DNA from: Zeus faber
Lineage: Eukaryota; Chordata; Actinopteri; Zeiformes; Zeidae
Direction: 5' to 3'
DNA length: 64,000 bases
Assembly: GCA_960531495.1 (NCBI GenBank)
Contig: OY482846.1
Location: forward strand, 40,556,299-40,620,298
This document shows, in pieces, positions 28,613 to 41,278 of the stretch (positions within the stretch are counted from its first letter, which is position 1; the number at the start of each line of letters is the position of its first letter). A model generated the notes under the pieces. That model did not search any database. It was not told the DNA's origin and saw only the letters and a program-made list of their open reading frames with translations. A program made the position numbers and the translations under genes.

Positions 28613-31249
28613 CAGAGGTCAGTAATTGGTGAACCGCTGTCCGGATCCGGCCCCAGACGCCGCCCCGTCCTGTCCGGGCCTATATTATTGAGAATTAATA
28701 TATTTTGACGGAACGTTTCTATTTTAATCGGCACAACTTTTATTGCCTTTACGGTACCGGAAGAGCAGTGCAGGAACGTCACGAACCAAATGCACGTGTT
28801 GTAAATCATCTCACTCAAATCTGCGCACTCCAACAAGCGTCTCACTGTCGCACACAGTCCAGAGACCAGACGAGAGAGGAGAGTCACACAGTGAGAGAAC
28901 TAAGTAAGTCAGTCAGAGAGAAGTCATTTCACATGACGTGCTCTAAAAAAAAGAGAGAACAGAGACAGATTCTTACATGTTCATTCTTCCCACGGGCAGT
29001 TCAAAACTTGTATGTCTCATGTTCCGAGACCAGGGCGATTATCAAAAGTGGCAACGTGAAGCGCCACTATGAGACGAAGCACAGATCTTTTGAACAAACA
29101 CAAAAATTAAGGAGCCCAATATGATCGATCCACCGGAATCCCAACACATCCATTCACTGCCCGACGACGTGCTAACCAATGTTCCCTTAAAGTTGCATGG
29201 ATTTTGGGTCAACATAAAAAAAAAAAATTCACTAACGGAGAGGTTGTCAAGGAGTAGCTGAAACCTTATTTTAGGGAAAACAAAAAGAAGAGTTTTGTGA
29301 ACAAATAAAGCTACCTAAATACCTATGTCAGCATCATCAGCCGCAAAGAGAGCTGAAATGTTAACCTAGGATGTGCTCGCACAACTGGATGAAGCGATTC
29401 AAAAGGCTCCATGCCTTGGCTTAGCTGTAGATGAGTCCACTGATGTGTCTGACAAGCTCATGGAAGGTTCTTCAACAAGGAGGAGAACGAGTTCTGCGAA
29501 GACCTGTTAGGTGTTACAGCCCTTCAGACCAGTGCAAGAAGAGATAACATCCACCTGGCCATAAAAGAGATGCTCGCCAACAGTGGAATAGAGCCCAAAC
29601 AGATGGTTTCAATAACCACAGATGGAGCCTCTGCCATGGTAGAGAGAGAGAAAGGAGCTGTGGCAAGAATGAAAGGAGGACAATACTGAGCTCATCTCTT
29701 ATCGTTGCATTATTCATCTGTCGGTCCTGTGCTCCACCCTGTCAGACGAGTATGCTGAAGTGATGAGCACAATGATGAGAATGATTAACTTTCTCAGGGC
29801 ATCCTCTTCCCATCAACATTGCATGCTCAGGGAATTCCTCAAAGAAGTTGATGCAAATGCTGATGAGTTTCTGCTGCACAACAATGTCGGACGGCTCAGT
29901 AAAGGCAAAGTGTTGGTGCGCTGTCGGTCAATCCGAAGGGAAATCGCAGTTTTCTTGACACAGCTGAAGAGCCAAAAGGCAACACCATTTTCTCTCTTTT
30001 TAGAAGATGAGAAGAAGATAGATATTGTGGTTTTTGTTTGAGATCACCTCACACCTGAATGAACTGAATTTAAAGCTACAGGGCAAGGACGATTCAGTTT
30101 ATGACCTGATGAAAAGCGGTTTGCTCCTTCCAGTGGAAACTTTAGGTGTTCAAGGAAGACCTGCAGGGTGACTTTGCACACTTCCCAACAGTGCAGGGAC
30201 AGCATCGGGGTGAGAGATAGTATCTTCTTTTGTGGACTTTGTCGACAAGGGGATTGTAAACTCCAGCAAACGTTTTGATAGCTTCAGGTTTGGACAGCAG
30301 CTCACGCTGTTCATTCAGAGCCCATTCCTAGTCACGGATATCAGGGGGTTCTCAAAGGAAGTCACACAGCACTTCAAGTGGGCAAATGCTGGGCCTCTCC
30401 AAATGCAACTGGTTGATCTCCAGTCAAATGTGGCCCTGAAAGAGCATTTTGGAGGAACTGACCCTGCCACTTTCTGGCTCCAAATAGTCTCAGAGACGGC
30501 TTTCCCAGGTCTGAGGAAAGTAGCCCTGTACTTAGTGACCATGTTGGGCTCCACATGCAGCTGTGAGGCAGCTTTCTCCACAATGAACATTATTAAAAAT
30601 AAATATGGTTCCAGGTTGTAAATGAGCGCCTACACATGTGCATGAGGATGGCCCTGACACCATTCCAGCCAAGATTTAAAATCTTGACAGGACAAGCTAA
30701 AGCTCACTTTTGTCACTGAACAAGGGAACGTGGCGGAGTGTGATATATGAGGGAAAGAAAGAGAAAAGTGTTAAAACTGTTCAATTGTTAGGAGTGTTTA
30801 TTAAATTTTTCTTAGATAAGTTAGTAAGTTAGATGAGCTAAGATGTGAAATGGAGTTAACAAAAAAGAAGGGAAAGGTAAACTCAAGCTGCACTTTTTTT
30901 TAAGATACACATCTTTGAAAAGCTCTGTTATGTGTGTTGTTTTTTTTAATGGAGCCCTTATTTTATTTGAAATTGGGAGAATATTTGTTTATTATTAGAG
31001 TACTTATTATTAATAATCCTTCCGGTTCAATGTGAAAACTGATAATAAATATTGTTGAAATATTATTGAATTGTACTTTATTTGAGTTGACAGTCAGTTG
31101 TTGACTACATACAGACGTTGATACAACTACCAGACTACTTTAATATGGCACTGAATCATAAAGCAACTTAGATATTATGATGTTCTGGACATTTACTTGA
31201 GGAAATTCTCTCTAACTGGACCTCGTTGAATTTTCACTGAATACCCCCG
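28613..31249 (+). mobile_element. hAT transposon inserted in gypsy gag
   Basis: About 2.6 kb with a decayed hAT transposase on the plus strand. Left end CAGAGGTCAGTAATTGG; a related inverted sequence (CAACGAGGTCCAGTTAGAG) lies about 20 bases inside the right boundary. The insertion site in gag is duplicated: ACGTAGGC at 28605-28612 and ATGTAGGC at 31250-31257, 7 of 8 identical. Gag reads RSRIAY on one side and AYVITLLAGR on the other, so the boundaries are supported by the host gene. Confidence 0.75.
28930..30710 (+). pseudogene. hAT transposase remnant (SCAND3/GTF2IRD2-like type)
   Basis: Protein pieces appear in order across frames. A BED-like end GNVKRHYETKHRSFEQT lies near 29050-29105, AVDESTD near 29425, TTDGASAMV near 29620, INFLRASSSHQH near 29790 and LFLEDEKK near 30000. 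The 129-codon frame 30232-30621 carries the hAT dimerisation region, with GTDPATFWLQIVSETAFPGL and CSCEAAFSTMNIIK. Several frameshifts and an in-frame stop make it non-functional. Confidence 0.8.
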
Positions 31250-31257
31250 ATGTAGGC

Positions 31258-31640
31258 GATGCGAGAACGGTCAGTAGGAAAGAGGAAGGCTGCAACTCCA
31301 ACACCAGGGAGCACTGGGAGAGGTAGGCGGGGCTCGCTGGCAATGGGTGGACGTAGATCCTCCCGTGAAGTCGCGGGTGAAGGAACGGCCGCAACCGATG
31401 TAGCAGCTTGAACCGAGGTGCAGGCTCTAGATCGCTGGATGCTGACAGCCAGGGTCCAAAACCGCTCCATCGGGTTACTGAAAACACGGCCGTGGTGTGC
31501 CGCTATCTCCCGGAGAGTCCCTCGGCAATGTCGGTCAGCTGCTGCTCACGCCGTCCGACGGCGGCGGGCGCGCTGCTTGGGGGGTCTGCGTCTGCTGGGT
31601 CTATTCTTGGCCAGATCGTTCCGTCCTGAGGTGTACTAGC
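31258..31640 (-). pseudogene. Ty3/gypsy gag N-terminal part
   Basis: Minus-strand frames carry IDPADADPPSSAPAAVGRRE and QQLTDIAEGL, then CSLVLELQPSSF and FPTDRSRIAYI, the usual order at the start of fish gypsy Gag. Shifts between frames show it is decayed. It ends exactly at the hAT target duplication. Confidence 0.7.
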
Positions 31641-31870
31641 AACGGAACCCAAATGCAGACGCGGAAGGCAGGTCGGAGTGGAGTGAGCCTGACTGCCGGC
31701 GATTATCAGGGCGTGGAACCAGGACACGGAGCAGGCGGGTCACGGGGGAGCAGGCTGGGGACGTGTTGCGAGAACAGTCTATGAAGTTCAGAGAACTGCA
31801 TCACTTTACTGTGACGCGGTGAAGGCAACGTTTGACTATGTCACGACATCACAAACCAAAATCCCAGGCG
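31641..31870 (-). mobile_element. Possible 5' LTR end of the gypsy element
   Basis: Just upstream of gag on the minus strand. Its 3' edge, GTCTGCATTTGGGTTCCGTT followed by GCTAGTACACC, matches the end of the 3' LTR at 26405. The rest aligns poorly with that LTR, so its extent is uncertain. Confidence 0.35.
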
Positions 31871-32205
31871 GTATTGCCCCTATATAGTTTCATTGCATCT
31901 ATATTAAAATGAGCCTAGGCCTAGCTTCAGAACATGTTGCTTTTAACCATATATTATTCTGTGTACATACAGTAGCGGCGTCATTATGAATAAAACATTT
32001 ATAATGGCAGCCATCGTTGTACTGTTATTATTTGCAAAAGCAGTGTAAATTGATTTGATTGTGGTCTGATCTACTTCACGGGCAAACGAGTGGGTGGACC
32101 ATTGTGTCTGTGTGCGCTTCTATTCCATGTGGTTTTTACGTATATGTGTGTAAAAGTGCCATGAGCCAATCATTTATATGCTGCATTGTGCGCACAAAAG
32201 AAATG

Positions 32206-32256
<51 letters not shown>
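32206..32256. repeat. (CA)n microsatellite
   Basis: Perfect CA run of about 50 bases. Confidence 0.95.
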
Positions 32257-32262
<6 letters not shown>

Positions 32263-32338
32263 ACCATTATGAATGTAAGGTTTTACTTCGCTAGCGTGGG
32301 TCAAGTTTCGAAAGACAGATTGCTAGATGGACAGATAC

Positions 32339-32375
32339 ACAGACAGACAGACAGACAGACAGATAGATAGATAGA
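32339..32375. repeat. CAGA/GATA microsatellite
   Basis: Short compound tetranucleotide run. Confidence 0.9.
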
Positions 32376-33730
32376 TGATGTACTACAATTATGTGTTGTG
32401 GCCGCCATCTAGTGGCCGTACCTGGTACATTTCATGCAGAAATACATTTCCAACAGAGGGAGGGAGGTGTTTAACATTCGAAAAACAAAATATGTGGAAT
32501 GGACAAGGCGCTGTGTCGACCATCACCCACTTAAAAATGCTTGGAAGGGAAGAATTTTCTCCATGAAATATATTACACATGTACACGCCGACAGCTTTCC
32601 AGAATGATTTACGTGGCGGCGCTTATGTTTTGAACTAGGGTTACGTTTAATATCTCCGGGCGTAAGCTTCTCCCAAACTATGAAACACAAAACTTACGCT
32701 GTGTCATTTGCCCTTCCGCGCAAGCCGTGCTGTATGTTGATCGGAACAGTGTGTCGCCGGTCTGTTTACTTACAATTTTCACAATATGAAACATCTGAAG
32801 AAGAGAATAAAAGGCCGGCTCGGTTCATATTAGCGTTCCGCTGTCAATTTTCCCCTCCGGTCTGTTCATAAGGCTTTTAACCTGCAGCAGCCAACCAGAG
32901 CGGAGCAAACGCGTCACCTGACTGCGAAGCCGACCCACCCCACCCATTAGACGCCAGCGTGGGCCGCCACAAATGTGCAGGAAACAAGATTTTGAAAAAA
33001 TAAACCCAATTGGGACGAAAGAGGAAGAGCAACGCAAGCACCATTAGATATAAAACATAGAGAAACGTCATTGTCAAATAATTGTGTTATGTTCAGGATT
33101 GTTTTTTGAGCGGTAGTTGTACTGAATGCAGCCCCGTCGAAGGAAGGAAAACAGAGAAACATGTACGCCCAATTGTCCGGGCACTACTTTCAGACCTGAG
33201 CATCAGCATCAGCATCAACCGATCACCACAAATCCTAATTTGTTAACATCAGCCGTCCCGATCCTCGGCGAGGCGGACAGAGGTTGATTTATTCCGGCTT
33301 CCGCCGTCCGCTCCCGTGCTGCTGGGGGTTACCGTGACAACGCCGTCTACATCAGTGGGAACCCGGGTCCTTTGCTTCGCTCCCTCTTCAACCTCCACAC
33401 TGGGAAAAAAAAATAAAAATAGAGGCTTATCTCTGCTTATCTCTCTGGATTCATGCATTTGTTTTTGTTTTTTATTAAGTGTGAATGGGCATCGAGGCAG
33501 CAGATTGTCTGGGGATGTGGGGAGACTTACAAAAAGACATCAATGAAGACAAATACAATACAATACAAACATAACCTTAACCACCACTTAAATACCACCA
33601 ACCCATATCGATCACCTTAACAGCTGGCAAGAAAATAATATTACTCAATCAAAAAACCACAGCACACTCATATCAGCTTAGAACACATACATTCGCACAC
33701 AAATCTTACTCCGAACAGCACTCCACCAGA
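32376..33730. other. No recognised gene
   Basis: Unique-looking sequence without convincing exons or arrays. The longest open frames are under 80 codons. Confidence 0.35.
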
Positions 33731-33734
33731 CCAG

Positions 33735-34585
33735 GATCTGCGGTGGCAGTTGTGGTGGGGCGAGCCCTTGCGCGGTCGGTGTGTCGGTGCAGGACCTGGC
33801 TCTTGGCCTGCGGTCGGTGCCCGGCACCCGCGACGCAGGTTCTACACTTGCGGCTGCGTCTTGTGCCTGCACGTGGGGGTGGGTGGTATGTGTGCGCCTC
33901 ATGGGTGCAGGGTATCCTCGGCACTCCGGGACTAGGTTAAGCCTCTCGGGCTTCCAGCTTCTCTTGGGGCTGGGGGGTCTTCAGTGGCTGCAGGACGGGG
34001 ATCTCGGGGCTTTCCCGCGGCCGTGGGATGTCTGTACGGCCGCTGGCCTCAGGGGTGGCTTCAGGGCCTTTTCCGCTGCTTGGAGGTGCTACGATATAAG
34101 ACCTAATATTCCAGAACCTATTGGGACAAATCCCAACACCTTCCTGGTTGCATCCCTCTCCTTTCCTCTCTCATTTACTGCCATAATTATGACAGGAAGA
34201 GCCCACGTGCCCAATTGCTGTTCCAGTTTTTCTGGACTAATTTACCTAGTTAAACTAGTTTAACTATTTTTTTTGATACATCTCATCTGATGTTTATTTT
34301 TTTCCATGTACATGTTGTTTGGTTCTATGTTTTTTTGTTTCACCCGTGGAGTTTCTCCCGCTCTCAAAACATAGTAAAATAGTCCTCCAAAGAGGGGGAT
34401 TGGTGGCGGTTCTGCATAAGAACAAACTGTGCTCTTGTCATCCCACAGGTCGTCCACAGGACAGAGTTATTGCAGCAGCTCTTGATGGTTAAAGAATTAA
34501 TAAAGCGTTGCATTGCAGGATGCTGGATGCAATGGCACAAATACTCTGTGCTGTATTCCCAGCATGCTGACAAAAAAATAAGAAG
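33735..34585 (+). repeat. ~0.85-kb dispersed repeat, copy A
   Basis: Matches copy B at 42125-43150 in the same orientation along its length. Shared blocks include CTTGCGGCTGCGTCTTGTGC / CCTGCGGCTGCGTCTTGTGC, GGGGCTTTCC, GGATTGGTGGCGGTTCTG and ACAAACTGTGCTCTTGTCAT. It carries a 160-codon open frame with no known domain. The family is not identified; it could be the 3' part of a retrotransposon. Confidence 0.8.
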
Positions 34586-34610
34586 ATAAATACAATCAGG
34601 AATGTAATAA

Positions 34611-34900
34611 AGGTACTCCTCACTTAACAATCGAGTACCGTTCCTAGGACCAGGTCGTCAAGTGAATTGGTCAATAAGCGAGGAACCGTGTTATTTCGCG
34701 GTAAGGGGCGTGGCCATTGCTAAAGCTGGTGCAGTAAGTACTGACAGACTGTGGGAACGAGACGGAGAAAAGTGACGCGCGAGATGCTTGACGCTGCGAC
34801 GCCGCGGTATTGTACAAAGCGCACAATACAGACTGGTCAGAGAGCTGGTCCTAAGTCCGAACGGTCGTTAAACAGGAAGGTCATTAAGTGAGGAGTACCT
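34611..34900. mobile_element. 290-bp MITE with 17-bp perfect inverted ends
   Basis: AGGTACTCCTCACTTAA at the left and its exact reverse complement at the right. Similarity of the two ends continues with gaps for about 50 bases, to AGGACCAG. No coding capacity. It lies directly against the truncated Tc1 copy, and no target duplication was confirmed. Confidence 0.75.
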
Positions 34901-34902
34901 CT

Positions 34903-35490
34903 GGGCAAATTTGATATGGCTAGACGACTGGGTCAGAGCATCTCCAAAACGGCAAGTGTTGTGGGGCTGTTAGTATCTACCAAAAGAGGTCCACGGAAGT
35001 TCACGGGCGCCCAAGTCTCATTGATTCGCCTGGGAAGCCAAGTCTTGCCCGGCTGGTCCGATCCCACAGAAGAGCTACTGTATCACAAATTGGTGGATAA
35101 AGTTAATGCTGCTGTGATAGAAAGGTGTCAGAACACACAGTGCATCACAGCTTGCTGTGTATGGGGCTGTGTAGCTGCAGACCGGTCAGAGTGTCCACGC
35201 TGACCCCTGTCCACCACCGAAAGCTCCTACAATGCACATATGAGCATCAGAACTGGACCATGGAGCAATGGAAGAAGGTGGCCTGGTCTGATGAATCATG
35301 CTTCTTCTACATCATGAGGATGAGTGTGGTTAGGGTCCGATCCGATGGAGCATCTGTGGGATGTGCTGGAACAACAAACCTGATCCATGGGGGCCCCACC
35401 TCACAACTTCCAGGACTTAAAGGATCTGCTGCTAACGTCTTGGTGCCAAATACCACAGAACACCTTCAGTGGTCTTGAGTCTATGCCTTA
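34903..35490 (+). pseudogene. Tc1-like transposase remnant, copy A, internally deleted
   Basis: Plus-strand pieces match a Tc1 transposase in order: MARRLGQSISKTASVVGLL (helix-turn-helix), then frameshifted HTVHHSLLCMGL and EHQNWTMEQWKKVAWSDES (first catalytic Asp region). Sequence corresponding to PIEHLWDVL follows directly, so the middle of the DDE domain is missing. The 5' end is cut off at the neighbouring MITE. Same deletion as the copy at 54837-55660. Confidence 0.8.
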
Positions 35491-36134
35491 TGTGTTATAA
35501 TTAGCTGCAGTAGTAGTAATATGTATTTTATTAATAGAAATATCACATTTTGGTGAGAGTTCCTTGAAAATATTTCCTTCCAACATCCAGGAGTGTTCAT
35601 TTTAAGGAGCTTTCTAACTTGCTGATGTGCGACGACTAAATCAAACACTGGCAGAACATTAAAAAGAAGAATGTACGGCAAATTAAGATGCTCGGCTACG
35701 ATTCTCAGAGAGGTCTCAAGAGTCCACTGAATATGTGTTCAGACAAGGGTGGAGAGGTACGACACACAATCCTCCAAAAGCTCTATTGACCGCTGCATGA
35801 ATCTGACAACGTCAAAATGTGGTGTAAAGGTGCTCAATCAAAAAGGAGGAAGGACGAGGTTTATATGGCGAGTAAGCCTTCCCTGGGTAAATAAAGGCTA
35901 AAAGGAGCCATCGCAGTTCAGACCACAGGGCTATTTCTGTGGTTGATTGAGTTTGCCTGGCGGAATTGGGCTTTGTAGGTGAGCACCAATCGACAGCAGG
36001 TGGCAATGTTGCTCCAACCAACACCAACACCAACACCAACACTTTCTCCTGGACTGTTTAGACTAGGGGTTCCTAAAGTTTTATATAATAATATAAAATA
36101 TTATTATTAATAATAAAAATAGTAATAATAACTA

Positions 36135-36178
<44 letters not shown>

Positions 36179-36185
36179 TATACAT
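36135..36185. repeat. (TA)n microsatellite
   Basis: TA run with a few TACATA variants at the right end. Confidence 0.92.
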
Positions 36186-37500
36186 ATATTCTGTATACAT
36201 ATATAAATAATATTGCAGCATCTCGGGGTGTTCTGATGAGAATTTCCCAGCATGCAAGAGGGGGAAACATTTAGTTGTGTTTTGGCTGTGTTTTATAGTG
36301 TTTCTTGGTCATTTAGATATTCATTTATATTGGATTATGTTATAGTTTTACATTCTCGTTGTGTGATGTCTGTTTCTTTTTTTGCAGCATCGCTACTGAG
36401 GTGTTCAAGAAGGGCGATTCGTGGAGAGAATTATTGTGACTCGAAATAACTCTCTTTCTGACAGATCACCACAATTCAACTTCATATACAACTTTACAAT
36501 ATATATATACCTTATCTGCATGTAATAAGATGCGTGGATTGTGTCTGCGCAAAATTACGCTGCTCAAATGTATGATTAATTGTTTTACTATTATTAAAAT
36601 TTCTATCTTAAACCTCGATGATAAAAAAAAAAGTGCAAATCTAACGAAAAAAAAAAAAGAAATTCATTTTGTTAATGAAGGCGATTTCACATTGTGACGA
36701 GATTGAGTTTCCGCTGCCAGGAAGAGGCCATTAAACAGCTTTGACAAGCAGTTACCTTATTCCCGTTTCCCCACAACAGAAAACACTCAACAGAAGCAAT
36801 TAAATGACAAGAACCACCATGAAACACGACAAAATCAGAGCTCAAGGTTTTCCCCGTTACACGCTGGGAAATTCCGTGTATTTTGTGAAAAATATATATT
36901 GTCCAACAATGCATAACAAACAGGTAAACAAGCAGCCAAACAAACAAAACAATATTTTAAAAAATATTATCATTTTGATGCAGGACCCCTGCAATTATTT
37001 CACGGACACTTGGGAATAAGAGCAACAATGCCCCGTGAGGTGCGCTTCATGGGAGAAGCCGACTGTACAAGTCATTTGGAAAAGCGACATATCCAACACA
37101 TCAGTCAATACAATGATGATTATCATCGAACTTGTGATTTCCCGTTGACTCTCGTAGGATAAAGACATTACCCCTCGCCGCGATGTCTCGTGAAACTGGA
37201 ATCGTCTCAGGAGGTCAATCAGAGAGAGACTCCAGGGCCAGAGCGCGCGGCGGAGCACATCGGAGGAACCGACGGAGCACGTGAGCACGTGGCGGGGCAA
37301 AAAATAAAAAATAAAAATGACATTCAGACGGCAGAAGTTGAGGAGCTGACATCGTGAAAAATCCTCAAACTTGCACATTTCTGCAGCGCCGTGGATTTAT
37401 CAGCCGATGAAGGATAGAGGCTCGGCGAGCGGCGAGCTGGGATCATGTGCCGTGGATGATGGGGTGTGACACATACTGTATGTCTACGTGGGTATGTGTA

Positions 37501-37524
37501 CTCACACACACACACACACACACG

Positions 37525-37583
<59 letters not shown>
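37501..37583. repeat. (CA)n microsatellite
   Basis: CA run with two CGCACG interruptions near its left end. Confidence 0.95.
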
Positions 37584-37587
<4 letters not shown>

Positions 37588-37859
37588 GTGCACGCGCGCA
37601 CACACAGGGATATTACTCTCGGGGGACTGAGAACCTGAGAGGATGGATAGAAAGAAAAACAGGATTCCACCCTGCCATAAAGCAAAGGAAAAGCAAAATA
37701 GAGGTGCTGACAGCTTCCCCCATCCAGCCCCCGGAGGGACGGCTCTTACCCACTTTTTTTTTTAACCCTCGCGAGATAAGCGCGGGATTTATTTATTCAG
37801 GTTGATCGCTCGGGCATATTTTGGAATGATGAAGGAATGTGCGTCGCGTGTTGATCCAC

Positions 37860-39920
37860 CTTCAACACGCCAGTCAGGATTAAAGGTCGGGACGAATACG
37901 CGGGGTCTATTAGACGGCGGGGAGGAATATCCCGGGGAGGGGGTTCGGCGGGCCGTGGCGGGCGCTAAGGACTGTGGCGAGGCGTATATTTCTGACTTCT
38001 TACATCTCAAGGAACAACAGGAACACACACACACACACACACACCTGTTTAGACCCGTGATCAAAACAGGCTTAAAACACAGAGGCTCAAAGCACGGGGG
38101 GGTTGGTTCAAAGTCCACATCAGAGACGGTGACGAAAATACATCCCGCATCTAAAAGAGGAATAAGCTGGAAGCGGCGGCTCTTGTTGTGGCTGCGCTGC
38201 TGCTGCATTAGGGGGGAAGGTGTCGGGCTGGCCTTCGCAGCGGATCCCGTGTTATTCCAGAGGGAGGGAGAGGAACATCTGTTCTGCGGTAACCCTTCTC
38301 CGCTTGCGGATGCTTCCCGGCGCGGCGATTTGTTTGTCTCGCGCCGCCGGTGTTTTTTCGGGGGGTGTTTTTACCACCCCCAGCCCTCCGCAGGGAACTC
38401 CGGGAGTTGACCGCGCCGCGTCGGCGGAACGGCGGACGGGGAGTCACGGGAATACCGCAGGGTTGTAGGGGCTCTGGGAATTCCTCCGTTCTGCTTTTTT
38501 TTCGGGCTTCATGAGTCGTCCAGACGGTGGCCAGCCCCCTCTTCGGCCCTAGAACAGCCTTAACTTAACATTACAGCCTTACAGTACAACGCTCCCAAAC
38601 ACTGAGAAAGTACTTTACAGGAGTCGACCCCCGATTGGCGCCCGAATCTCGCGATCTTGCGTCGGGGCCTAATCGCGGTCGCCAAAGGTCGCGGTTGCGA
38701 TCGCCCCATCCCTGGATCAGTGAGATTCTGACGCCAATCACTCAGGTCGACTCCCGATGATCAAAAAATAATAATAATAATAATAATACTGTACGTAGGC
38801 TGTTCCTGAAGTTGGAGAGACTTTCAAACCTGTAACGAAAACACGGAGAACAACACGACGGGCGCCGACCCCCGGCGACAAGGCTTTAGCTCCATTTTAC
38901 TTCCTCCACGCAAATACGTGGAGAACAGAGTTTTGAAAAATCTCCACCCTGGAAGGCGTTTTTCCAGAAGCATCGCTTGCGGTCGACCTCAAACCCAGTT
39001 TTGCTGTGGACGGGAGGCCCCCGACAAACACAGAGAAAAACCGCTTTTAAATAATTTTTTAAATATCCGCACACGCGCGGCCAGGGCCGAGCAGAGCGGA
39101 GGTTCGCCGATACTTAGCCCCCGTTACGTACGACAACGACCCGTGACGCTCGACGGGATCGACGGGAGACGCGACGGTCGCCCTCTCCGAGCGGATTGAA
39201 ACAAACGCTGCGAATCATTTACAACCACTCGTTTGATCCAGAAGGTTTGGGAAATCCTCCAGACAATCAAAGGCTCGTCTCCTCGATAGGGGGTCTTTGA
39301 ACGCGGGTGGAAAAACAACCCTCACAATAGCATCGGTTGGACCCCGGTCGGCTGGGGTGGGGGGGGGGGGCAGGGAGATCAGGAGGGGAGATCAGAGGGA
39401 CGACGCCGGACCCTCATCGGGGGATGTTTTTCGGAGGGGTCAATATGGCGGGGCGGGGGCGGGGGTGGTGGCTGTGCGGGTCAAGCCCCTGTCTTCCTGC
39501 CCCGTCCCCCGCTGGGAGACAGTGCTGGTATCTGCTGCAACAGGAAGGGACCGTAGGTCGGAGCGCAGACCTGCCGGCTTCCCGTCCACCTGACAGACGG
39601 CTGTCTGTCTCTCCCCTTTCCTCCTCCTCCTCCTCCTCGACACTAGGTGAGGCGCACGGTCAGGGGAGACAGTGAAACAGACGGATGGACATCCTGAGTC
39701 AGGGGGGCTTCGACGGGAGCCGGACGGACGGACCCGCAGCTCCGCCGAGGCCCCGGCACCGCTCCGTCGGTGGCGTAGACCCCCCCGCGCGGCCCCCAGC
39801 CTCGACGATTTCACATGCGCTCCCTCTCCACGAGAGACGCGCCGGGCTGACCTCGATCAGACGAGGGCAGGGAAATGAGTCAGGCTCCTCCGGCCCAACG
39901 ATTCAGATGTCTCTCTCTTT
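37860..39920. promoter_or_regulatory. GC-rich / CpG-rich interval
   Basis: Frequent CpG over most of this stretch, interrupted near 38480-38620 and 38760-38800. Open frames of 80-200 codons on both strands look like by-products of GC content. TTTTCTGCAG at 39919-39928 on the plus strand resembles a splice acceptor, and ACTAG followed by GTGAGG near 39646 resembles a donor, so a 5' end of a gene is possible but not demonstrated. Confidence 0.3.
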
Positions 39921-40979
39921 TCTGCAGATACTGTAAGGGCTGCCGAGGAGGATGCCGCGACCCCCTGGAACCCCAGGGACTCGTCTTATCCCTTTGTGCC
40001 GGGATAAAGACGACTTGGTGCATGCATGTAATCAGCATATTATTGATAGTCTTAATGAGAAAGGCTCAGAGTCACTGAAGCCATTAGCCAGAATAAAAGA
40101 GGCTTAATTGTTTTCGGTGTGTGCATGCATACATACTGTATGCGTGTGTGCGTGTGCGTGTGCGCGTGCGCGTGCGCGCGGCGCCCACATCCACCTGGTC
40201 TTAAGGCCGGAGCCAATTAAATCCATTTCCTTCATTAGCGCACTTTCCTTCTGATTAAGAGGGTTAATTATGGGGCTCGAGGTCGAGCTCGTGATCGTCT
40301 CTTAAACCGGGGCTCAAGTGCTCTTGGAGCGAGTTTCGCCAACTCCTCCTCCGCGTTCACCCGCTCGTACACCATCGGGTCAAAAAGTTAGTGAGGGATG
40401 GGTGAATGACGTCGATGTCGACGGCTGATCAGGACACGGATAACACACCCGTGATTGTTGTTACGAAATTGAACTTAAAGTGGAAATCCATGACCTCGCC
40501 CGCGTTGGGTGGATGACGCCGCCGCCAATTCCCAGAATTCTATTTGAAACAGCAACCCGGGTTTACACTTGTCTACACTCTAAGACTGTTAAATGTGTCT
40601 CTCTAAATGGCCTTCTGATCGATTGGGCCCCCGTCGAGGAGCACGTGCATCGCACCAACGCGACGGATGGTCGTTTCTCGTAAAATGCCAGAAAGTATAA
40701 AACACGGGATGTCTGCCTTTGCTCCGAGTTACTGTCGGACAGTAGCGGGATCCGCGCGCGAGAGTTCCTTGTCCAAAAAACTCCCAAGGGACAGGTCCGC
40801 TGCTAATATTGACGTCCGTTATCAGCGCCGGTGTGCGGTGCTAGATGTCTGCGGCATACCAATGGTGTGGAACAATATTCCCCATCACGCTCCGTCTACA
40901 GCAATAATATCGTTATGGCCGCCCCACATGAGACGACTCTGCCTCCGCCTGCCACAGGACACGCGCCATTAGGTTTGAT

Positions 40980-40980
<1 letters not shown>

Positions 40981-41037
<57 letters not shown>

Positions 41038-41046
41038 TGTGTGTGC
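40981..41046. repeat. (GT)n microsatellite
   Basis: Perfect GT run of about 56 bases, then TGCGCG variants. Confidence 0.95.
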
Positions 41047-41278
41047 GCGTGCGCGTTAGAGAGGGGAAGAGAGCGAGCGGGCGCAGGGGACGGGGGGGAC
41101 GGAGGGAGGGAGGAAGAGGATGTGTGCATGTGTGAACACGCCCTGGGGGTCACATATCCTGTCGGCGAAAAAGAAAAAAAAAAAAGGCTGATTCAGGAGC
41201 CTCTGCCCCTCCACATGTCAACTTGGCGTCGTCGCCGTACGCATCCGCTGCCGCCCCACCGCGTTTGGCAGGGCGGCC

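Noticed and set aside
30232..30621. Domesticated hAT host gene
   Set aside because: The open piece is only the C-terminal part; frameshifts upstream and intact transposon-type flanks show an ordinary decayed element.
37802..38410. 202-codon plus-strand gene
   Set aside because: Crosses a (CA)n tract and GC-rich sequence, with no recognisable domain.
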